Assembly: GCA_023213315.1 (NCBI GenBank)
Contig: JAKCPI010001940.1
Location: forward strand, 1 to 64,000
Length of the DNA stretch: 64,000 nt
Direction: 5' to 3'
Origin: Euborellia annulipes
Taxonomy: Eukaryota > Arthropoda > Insecta > Dermaptera > Anisolabididae
A program made the position numbers and the translations under genes. This document shows positions 57,001 to 64,000 of this stretch, piece by piece (the stretch's first letter is position 1; every line of letters begins with the position of its first letter). The notes under the pieces were generated by a model. That model was given only the letters and a program-made list of their open reading frames with translations. It was not told the origin of the DNA and did not search any database.

Positions 57001-57495
57001 TAAATTAAAAAGAAAAATAATAAACCATAACCTCACAAATGGTAGCCATATTGAAAAAAAAAATTTTATTTATTGTATTATTTTGATTTTTATCATTCTA
57101 TTTGACATTTAGAGACCAAAGGGATGCTATATTTTGTCTTTTGTTCATTAGAAATCACTAAAGGTATTTATATTATTGTTTATAATAATATATATTTATA
57201 TACATATATTTATATACAATCTACATCTCTTTGATTTTTTGCCAAGTTAAATTTTGCCATTTACTTCAAATATAGATAAATGAAGTGGAAAAAATGTCTT
57301 TATGACAGTCCACAAGGGTATAGAACTGGAAACTCTAAAACAGACTTTTTAGTAATTAATATTAAAAAAAATCTATATATTAATATCAATATATATCAAT
57401 TTTAAATTATTAAACTTATTAAATATTGGTAAGATAAAATTGATTTTTATTTGACGAAATTTTTCAAGAGATGTAGAATATATATATAAATATAT
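57000..57495. repeat. Duplicated segment D, copy 1
   Basis: About 90% like 60535-61020 over nearly 490 bp: CCATAACCTCACAAATGGTA, AGACCAAAGGGATG, ATCTACATCTCTTTGA, TATGACAG.CCAC, GTATAGAACTGGAAACTC and the closing GATGTAGA motif. Bounded by inverse and plus GATGTAGA motifs. Non-coding. Confidence 0.8.
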
Positions 57496-57639
57496 AGTTA
57501 AAAATTATATTAAAATCTCTAATAAAATGTATTATTTAAGTTTGAATTTAATTATTATAATTAGAATAATTCATAAAAGAGAGAAAATAAATTTAAGGTT
57601 ATAATTTCCACCATTTTGTTAGGAAGTTGACTCTTGAAT

Positions 57640-57705
57640 CACATACAGAGACAGAGAGCGCGCGCGGGGCGTTGCCAAGCGACCGGAAGTTAGTAAGTAA
57701 GAGAG
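57640..57705. promoter_or_regulatory. GC-rich promoter-like patch 1
   Basis: GCGCGCGCGGGGCGTTGCC, followed by GTTGCCAAGCGAC (close to an RFX X-box) and ACCGGAAGTTAG (ETS core). Isolated CpG-rich patch in AT-rich DNA, followed by a (CCT)n pyrimidine tract. No first exon could be fitted. Confidence 0.35.
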
Positions 57706-58570
57706 ATCGACTGACTGCCACCTCTCTTCTACCAACCTTCCTCCTCCTCCTCTTCTCTTTCCTCCTCTTCCATATACATTCCTATTGTTTGTTAGTTGTC
57801 ATTCATTAGTGTCTTGTCCAAAAAAAAAAAATCTCCCCTCCCTCTCTCAAGTCGTTTGCTTCATCCTGTGTTTCAATTTTTTTTTTTTTTTTTTTTTTTA
57901 GTCTGAATCATCCGGATCTCTCTCAATGTTTTTTTTTTTTTTTTTGTTATTCCATTCAATTATTTATTTATTCATTCATTCATTAAAACTTTTAAAGTTT
58001 CGCTAAAATTTATATTTATCTATATACCTGGTATATATATATATTCTACACCTCTTTGAATTGGTGTCAATTGCCTTGAAGATAGGTAACCTTTAGAATT
58101 GTCCCTTTATTTTTTTTATTTATTTTAAATTCACTCAAATTTATAGAAAATTAATAATAAATTTTAAATTATAATAATAAATTTATTTAATATTAATTAA
58201 TATTAAAATTAAATTATTAAATAATGTTAAAATAAAATTAATTTTTTATTTGACGAAATTTTCAAGAGATGTAGAATGTTTTTTATATATATATATATAT
58301 AAACTATTTTTGTTTTGTTTATGTTATTTATCCTTTAAATATAATAAATATTTAGTAAAAATTTAATTAAAATCTCTAATAAAAATTATTATTTAGGTAT
58401 GATTTGAGATTAATTTTCGTTTATTTTTTATCCTTATAAAAATTATTATATCCAATATTTACTTCAAAATAAATTTCTTCTTTTACGTCCCTAATCTTTC
58501 CAGAATATTTAATATCAAAAAAATAAATAAATTTTTTCCAATATTAATAAATTTAAATATTTTAATTAAA
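57705..58570. other. Spacer with paired GATGTAGA motifs
   Basis: Pyrimidine tracts, poly(T) at 57877-57899 and 57929-57945, and motif pair 58040 (inverse) and 58263. No gene. Confidence 0.5.
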
Positions 58571-58774
58571 ATATCATTTTACAAACAAACAATTTATTAA
58601 ATAAGACAAGAAAATTGACAAGAATTCATACAAGTGAAAATGATTTTTAATAATAATGACGGGGATTATTGCGGAAGTCATCCTTTGGTGCGTTGCGATG
58701 CAATACAACTTGGTGGGGGGAATATAATTCATTCTCTCCTTCACCTCCTCATTTTTTTTCATGTTCCTTCCAAG

Positions 58775-58840
58775 TAATCCACGTGCCAACCGGAAGTGGA
58801 GCATTATGGGAGTTGCCGAGTACGAACCACGTCATTTCCT
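58775..58840. promoter_or_regulatory. Promoter-like patch 2
   Basis: TCCACGTGCC (E-box), ACCGGAAGTGGAGC (ETS), GCATTATGGGAGTTGCC and CCACGTCATTTCC (CRE/ATF-like) lie within 60 bp. These are typical elements of constitutive metazoan promoters. No linked ORF identified. Confidence 0.35.
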
Positions 58841-58979
58841 CTCTCTCATTTTAATTAGATCAATTTTATATCATCATTTTTTTTTTATTTTGTTTGTTTG
58901 TTTGATAATTTTTTTACTTCTTCTTCACTTCAAAAATTCAAATTTTTTCTTAGAATTGATGTTGTTTACTAATTGTTAA

Positions 58980-59430
58980 GTACTAATTATTAAAAAGAAG
59001 GAATTTAGCAAATATTTCGTTAGCTCTCCTTCATCAGTTTTGTTTTTTTAACATTTCCTATTCTTACGTTAAAGTCTCCAACCATTCGTGCGTTAAAGTC
59101 TCCACATTAATTTAACTTATATCTCTATAACTACTCATCAGAGAAGTATGACACTTAACAAATGTCTAGTTCTAGGAGAGTCTAAGAAGATTAATAGACT
59201 TTGAGTTAATCGGTCCACAGATGCCGTTAAAAAAGGCATCCGATATATTTTCTTAAGTAAGCTATAACTCTAGAATAACTAATAATAGGATGAAACTTTA
59301 ATTAATTTGTAATGTAAAAAGAGTTTAAGAAGATATTATTAAAATTTTGATTGAATCGGACCATAGGCAGCGCGAAAAATATATCAAACACGATTTTCTC
59401 AGTATTTTCTTAATCAAATTTTTATTTACT
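58980..59430. other. Spacer, one internal duplication
   Basis: TTAGCTATAACT-like phrases (59115 and 59262) with AGATTAATAG/AGATATTATTA suggest an old duplication of about 150 bp. The phrase CTCTGGAACTAATTATCAGA near 3315 is similar. No gene. Confidence 0.4.
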
Positions 59431-59680
59431 GCTATGAATCAAATTCCAGTTCAATATATTTATGTGTTTTTTTTTTTTTATAAAAAAAATTAACGTAAGA
59501 ATTTCTAGAAGGAAATTTTTGCAATTCCATTATTAAATGATAAAAAAAAATATAATTTTTATAAAATAATACAAAAGAGATGTTTGTTTGTTCTTTCGGT
59601 GGCAACCGTAGAAAAAAAAACACCCTTTGCATTGTCTATTGGCAAGAATACAAAAACATAATCAATAGGCAGGAAGGCAG

Positions 59681-59872
59681 TCAATATCTCTGTTTATCGT
59701 CGTGTGTATAAAGAAGGAGCGCCGCCACTGCGTTAATATTTACGATCTTTCTCTCTCTATAGAGATGTATGCAAAAATTTATAGAGACAGAAGCAAAAGC
59801 GAGTCGGGAGCTAACAACAACAACAACAACAAGAAACAGACCACCAATAAGATGAAGAAGGAAAAATGACAT
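59681..59872 (-). CDS. Small ORF with signal peptide
   Basis: ATG at 59872 reads MSFFLLHLIGGLFL, six Val, SSRLAFA, then SVSINFCIHLYRERKIVNIN and ends at 59681 (63 residues). The leader is a convincing signal peptide, but the Val run comes from an (AAC)n repeat. It could be a first exon: CGTAAAT after ERKI is a weak donor. Confidence 0.25.
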   Translation of the reverse strand: MSFFLLHLIGGLFLVVVVVVSSRLAFASVSINFCIHLYRERKIVNINAVAALLLYTHDDKQRY

Positions 59873-59944
59873 TCTTGTAGATTACCCTCTGGCGTGCTGT
59901 GCACTTAGTATAAAATTAAAAATAAAACAATTTTCTATTTAAAT

Positions 59945-60405
59945 TTAATTTTGACTGAGGCACACAACAAGTGCCGACTTGGTATCATATCAAGTCGGAA
60001 CTTGTTAGGGTCTAAGTGCAGTCATGTTCAGACTAAAAAAACTTTTTTTCCAAACTTTTACACACATGAATCACCTCACATTTGGATAGAATTTCATGCA
60101 TTCCAACCATTTAGAATGCGACGTCTAAAAAAAGCAAGAAAATTGCAAATAACAGGATATTTTAAAGTTTACTGTTGCACAGAACAAGTCCCGACTTGGT
60201 ACCAAGTCAGGACTTGTTTTTATAACAGAGTAAAAAAAACTATTTTTCTCATTTTTAGCTACATGAGACACTAAATAATCTCCAAATGGGCTGAAATTTC
60301 ATGTATTAATATTTCAGCCACTTAAGATGTGATATCTAAAAAAAAATGAGACGTCTAAAAAAAAAAAGTAGAAAATTGCAAATAACGAGATATTTTAATT
60401 AAAAA
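59945..60405. repeat. Tandem pair, about 218 bp, each with a palindrome
   Basis: Each unit opens with a palindrome (59967-60005, 39 bp; 60184-60217, 34 bp) and holds AATTTCATG.ATT, GAGACGTCTAAAAAAA and AAAATTGCAAATAAC. The 107-codon frame over it (59951) is a by-product. Confidence 0.7.
60184..60217. repeat. 34-bp near-perfect palindrome
   Basis: ACAAGTCC and GACTTGGTACCAAGTC with GGACTTGT. Only one base pair is mismatched, and GGTACC is at the centre. Confidence 0.85.
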
Positions 60406-60454
60406 AAAAAAAAAATGTGTGAAATTGATGTTTAATTCTATCCATTGTATTATA

Positions 60455-60530
60455 TCCCTGAAGATGTGATCAAAACGTCGGCCCTAACATATTAATAAAT
60501 TGAAATAGGTGCTTGCTCATTAAAGCATTT
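60455..60530 (+). mobile_element. Penelope-like terminal motif
   Basis: CCCTGAAGATGTGATCAAAACGTCGGCC then AATAAATTGAAATAGGTGC; same box order as the other sites. Confidence 0.4.
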
Positions 60531-60534
60531 AATA

Positions 60535-61020
60535 AATTAATTTAAATTAAAAAGAAAGATAATAAACCATAACCTCACAAATGGTAGCCATATTTAAAAA
60601 AAAAAATTTTTATTTATTGTATTATTTTGATTTTCATCATTCTATTTGACATTTATAGACCAAAGGGATGTTATATTTTGTCTTTTGTTCATTACAAATC
60701 ACTAATATTATTGTTTATAATATATATATATTTATATACAATCTACATCCCTTTGATTTTTTGCCAATTTAAATTTTGCCATTTACTTCAAAAGTTGAGT
60801 TTTCTATATTCATAAATGAAGTGAAAAAATGTCTTTATGACAGCCCACTAGGGTATAGAACTGGAAACTCTAAAAACAGACTTTCTAGTAATTAATATTT
60901 AAAAAAATCTATATATTAATATTAATATATACAATATTAAAATATTAAAATAATATTGGTAAGATAAAATTAATATTTATTTGACGAAATTTTCAAGAGA
61001 TGTAGAATATATATATTAAT
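60535..61020. repeat. Duplicated segment D, copy 2
   Basis: See 57000-57495. Copy 2 has extra CAAAAGTTGAGTTTTC near 60787 and lacks a few bases in the A/T parts. Confidence 0.8.
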
Positions 61021-61065
61021 ATATCAAATATTTAGTAAAAATTAAATTATTATAATTAACCTCTA

Positions 61066-61230
61066 GAAGTAGCTCCTGAGTAGTTACATCATTTCTAATT
61101 CCTCCACCTGCATGAACTAATCCTTATTTCTAATTCCAGCCAGTTTCCTTCTATGCAAGGAGGGTGTCCATTCTGAGGAGGGACTCCCTCATCACCTACT
61201 CTCTTCCAATTGACAGCAACTTCTGAGAGC
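61066..61230. repeat. Copy of the 17.9-18.2 kb repeat
   Basis: AGTTACATCATTTCTAATTC, CTTATTTCTAATTCC and GAGGAGGGACTCCCTCATCA match 17960-18115. Confidence 0.6.
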
Positions 61231-61600
61231 TGAAATTAAATGAAATTACTAAATTTAAATACAAAAAGAAGAAAATTATAAAAATCATAACTGTAATAAT
61301 GATGTTATAAATATTTCGTGGGTGGAGTTTTGTTATTGTTGTTCTCTCCCTTAATGAATGGATTTATCTCTCCCTAGAGGCAATTGAATTGAGGGTATAA
61401 ATACAAACGAGGTGTTATGATAATGATGATGATGATGCTGGTCTTGTTATTGGTCAACGCCCTTTAAAAAATACAGTTGTAATGAGAGAGCGAATAAAAG
61501 TCTAAATTTGCAAGTGTGAATAATGAAAGACTTTAATGATGGTGTATAGATGATAATAAAGTACTTAGAGTTTGCATTATTTATTCTTTAAAAAATATTT
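61231..61600. other. AT-rich spacer
   Basis: (GAT)n run at 61420-61437. No gene. Confidence 0.5.
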
Positions 61601-62770
61601 CGAAAAAAAAAAAATATATTCGTCAATTAGTTTCAGAGTTAATGTGTGTGGAGGCGTAAAAGATGACCTGACCCGGAGAACGGCGGCTACATACCCGAAA
61701 ACTGCCCTGATAATAATTAGGAAGCTTAATTCTTAATTATTCATTGAATCAAAGAGATGTAGAATGTATATAAATATATATAACCTCTAATTCTTTAAGG
61801 TAGACATATTGGCTTCCATTCAGATTAATTTAATATAACCTTAAATAGAATAATAATTGTGAAATTTAATTTTAACTTTTCTCATTTAACTCTGTAACTA
61901 TTTAACGAATTTTAATACAGATTTTTTTTTAATTCTGCCCGTCTGGCAAACCGCCATTTGCTAAAAATTAATCAAATTAATATATACAAAACAATATTAT
62001 ACAATTAAAGAGAAAGAAAACGTTATGATTTTCAGCAATATTTTTTTTTAATATGAGTAATAATCTCGATTTTTTAATTTTTTCATAAAAAAAAAAAAAT
62101 TAAAAAAAAAAACATCGATATTCGTCAAGTAGTTTCAGAGTTACTGAGTGTGGGGGGCGCAAAAAATATTCTGCCCTGATAATAATTATGACACTTAATC
62201 CTTATGCAATGAATCTAAGGGATGTAGAATGTATATAAATATATATAACCTCTAATTCTTTAAAGTAGACATATTGGATTCCATTCAGATTAATTTAATA
62301 TAACCTTTAATAGAATAATAAGTGTGAGATTTAATTTTAACTTTTCCCATTTAACTCTGTAACTATTTAACAAATAAAGTAGATTTTTTATTTATAATAT
62401 GTATTTTTACAAAAATTTAAAAAAATTATAAATAAAAAAAGGGATTATTTTAAAGTTTTTTCATTAAAAGGAAAAAAAAAATCATCGATATTCGTCAAAT
62501 ACCTAGTTTCAGAGTAAGTGTGGAGACGCTGACCCGGCCCTGATAATAATTATAGAATTTATTTCTTAATTTTTCATTGAATCTAAGAGATGTAGAATGT
62601 ATATAAATATATATAACCTCTAATTATTTAAAGAAGACATATTGGATTCCATTCAGATTAATTTAATATAATCTTTAATCAAATATTAATTGTGAAATTT
62701 AATTTAACTCTTCTTATATAACTCTGTAACTATTTAACGAATTTTAATGTAGATTTTTTTTTTCATTAAA
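61600..62770. repeat. Three-unit tandem array, 380-490 bp units
   Basis: ATTCGTCAA.TAGTTTCAGAG starts at 61620, 62112 and 62490. Each unit has CCTGATAATAATTA, the GATGTAGAATGTATATAAAT motif, AACCTCTAATT, GACATATTGG.TTCCATTC and AACTCTGTAACTATTTAAC. Confidence 0.85.
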
Positions 62771-62804
62771 AGTAAGTTATATATATATATATATATAATC
62801 TGTT

Positions 62805-62945
62805 CTTTCGTGGGTGTCTTGGGAAGATGGACACGTGCCGTTGAAGATGACAGACAGACGCGTGCCATTCGCTCGGTTAACCATTCGTTTCCAAACGCGC
62901 GCCCGCGCGTTCCGTTCTTTAAGAACTTCCGGTAACAAATGAACA
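62805..62945. promoter_or_regulatory. CpG-rich promoter-like patch 3
   Basis: GGACACGTGCCG (E-box), AAACGCGCGCCCGCGCG and ACTTCCGGTAAC (ETS, inverse) within 140 bp, followed by a (CCT)n/(CTT)n pyrimidine tract. Minus-strand frames over it are low-complexity and not called. Confidence 0.35.
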
Positions 62946-63124
62946 CCTGCTGCTGCTCCTACTCTACTCCTTCCCCCTCCACTCCCCTCCCCCTCCTCCT
63001 CCTCCTCCTTCTTCTTCTTCTTCCACCCACGCAAAAAGATTTGCATTCTTTATAATTTATTTTCTTGAATGGAATCAGAAATATTTCCCATTCAAACATA
63101 CACCTGTCCTTTTATTTTATTTAT

Positions 63125-63960
63125 TTACTAGCTGCATAGTAAGCATTCGGTGGTCTTTTTTTTAACTTTTTTTTATTTCTACATATCCTAAATGCCGGTT
63201 TGTTTGCGTAGAGAATAAAAATTTTAATGTTTGTTGGCTTGTCCTGCAAGGGTTTCTTAACTACTAGAAGGATATTTTTAATAGAGAATTTTCCGAGGAT
63301 GGTTTTTTTATAAAGAACCTGTATGTTCAGGTCATCTTCGGGGAGCATTGCAGATAGTATGATATAAAAAGAAATCAATTAAAATATACAGCAAGATTTC
63401 TAAAAAAAAAAAAAAAAAAACTGAAATAAAAAATTGTAAAAATATTTAAAATTAATTATAATTGATTAGAACTAGTTGCATAGCCCGCCATCGGTCTAAT
63501 TTTTTTCTCTTCAGACTCATTTAAAAAAAGTCAAGGATCACTTGCAGGACAAGCCATCAAGCTTAAGATAATTAAATTTTAAGATTTATATTTAAAACTA
63601 GCGTGACAGGTGGGTTTATTTAATATCATCAGACGTTTCGGTCATCATCAGCTCTTTTAATTATATTTAAAAAAAATTTATTATTATAATAGAATAATTA
63701 GTATTAAATATTTAATTTCGACTGGTATAGATCCCTAGAGAAAATTAAATTTAAAACAAAAGTATTTTATCGTAGCCAATTTTCAATTTTTTTTTTTTTT
63801 TTTTTAATTATTTTAAAACTCACTGCGCGTTCTCAATATATTTATTTTTTATTTAAATTTATTTAATGTATTTTAGAACATTTAGACTCAGACTCATTTA
63901 AAAAGTCAAGGATCGCTTGCAGGACAAACCAACAAACATTAAAAATTTTATTTATACATG
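63125..63960. repeat. Related and inverted repeat segments at the window end
   Basis: CTAGCTGCATAGTAAGC (63130), CTAGTTGCATAGCCCGCC (63472) and CTAGCGTGACAGG (63599) mark element ends. TTAATGTTTGTTGGCTTGTC at 63225 is the inverse of 63920-63945, with a third related phrase at 63535. A ribozyme-like motif is at 63628-63655 (minus: GCTGATGATGACCGAAACGT). The 85-codon minus-strand frame at 63121-63378 lies across this repeat. Confidence 0.5.
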
Positions 63961-64000
63961 TTGTACATTTGAACCTCATTTAAATTTCTTCTTCTGCCCC

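Larger units (their letters stand above)
3900..62610. repeat. Recurrent AAGAGATGTAGAATGTATAT motif, about 20 sites
   Basis: Plus sense at about 6761, 7178, 49378, 50073, 52421, 53071, 57468, 58263, 60996, 61751, 62218 and 62584. Inverse sense at about 3911, 4116, 50253, 53595, 53905, 57215, 58040 and 60738. A TATA-rich stretch follows on the 3' side. Inverse and plus copies are paired about 210-260 bp apart at 57.2, 58.0 and 60.7 kb, as TIRs would be. AACCTC/ATGGCNGCC phrases often lie nearby. Confidence 0.7.

Noticed and set aside
59951..60274. 107-codon ORF
   Set aside because: It runs through two repeat units and their palindromes; no start context or domain.
63121..63378. 85-codon minus-strand ORF as a retroelement protein
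   Set aside because: It covers a repeated segment with element-end phrases and no RT or endonuclease motif.
1..64000. CRISPR array, prokaryotic operon or phage features
   Set aside because: Direct repeats found have no regular short spacing with unique spacers, and coding parts are spliced; the DNA is eukaryotic.

Overview
This window is AT-rich, intron-containing eukaryotic nuclear DNA. Coding pieces are short and end at GT-AG style splice sites, intergenic DNA is full of A/T runs, and most of the structure is repeats. The repeats include Harbinger-type and hAT-type DNA transposon remnants, TA- and TTAA-flanked MITEs, tRNA-like SINE heads, and many copies of a CTGATGA...GAAAC terminal motif like that of Penelope-like retroelements. 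The package (compact secreted-protein genes, TATA-type core promoters, this repeat mix) suggests an arthropod, probably an insect. That is inference; no marker gene fixes the species. No bacterial features, CRISPR array, rRNA or intact tRNA gene was seen.

Protein genes are few. Gene 1 (minus strand, 7593 to 3050) reads as four phase-0 exons: a signal-peptide exon, an acidic exon, a helical exon with Cys-Val-Thr-Asp-Ala, and a Cys-rich exon ending in Lys-Lys-Asp-Glu-Leu-stop with a poly(A) signal close behind. Exon 3 can splice on or run to its own stop, so ER-retained and secreted forms are both possible. Gene 2 (plus strand) has two well-supported 3' exons (46948-47162 and 48408-48666). A signal-peptide exon 6 kb upstream (40743-40823) is compatible with them in phase. 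Two further signal-peptide first exons (16274-16324 and 28610-28666, minus strand) are diverged duplicates. Weaker coding candidates lie at 20749-21079, 21612-21821, 33248-33526, 56009-56212 and 59681-59872.

Layout. 1-2.7 kb: tandem repeats and tRNA-like repeats. 3-7.7 kb: gene 1, with repeats in its introns. 7.8-10.5 kb: copies of a dispersed element called E1 here. 10.5-14.7 kb: copy 1 of a three-copy family with an acidic-repeat exon, split by a GATC-dense hAT-like element. 15.5-17.6 kb: a TIR element, a signal exon, and a Harbinger relic containing a small hAT MITE. 18-20 kb: a large E1 palindrome. 22-26 kb: acidic family copy 2, followed by a long inverted repeat. 26.5-32 kb: MITEs and inverted repeats. 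33-37 kb: full-length E1, then a cluster of ribozyme-like motifs. 37.4-38.7 kb: acidic family copy 3 (broken). 39.7-40.4 kb: a tandem array of self-complementary units. 40.7-48.7 kb: gene 2 interval, including E1 and two tandem arrays of about 144 bp period. 49-64 kb: mostly AT-rich spacer with about 20 copies of a GATGTAGA motif, tandem duplications, GC-rich promoter-like islands and a few small ORFs.

The most unusual observation is the E1 terminal hairpin. In the copies at 34.6 kb and 44.3 kb the flanks run in the same direction but the 59-bp hairpin interior is inverted and about 97% identical. This resembles flip/flop termini. The second is the gene 1 architecture with a KDEL-ending last exon.
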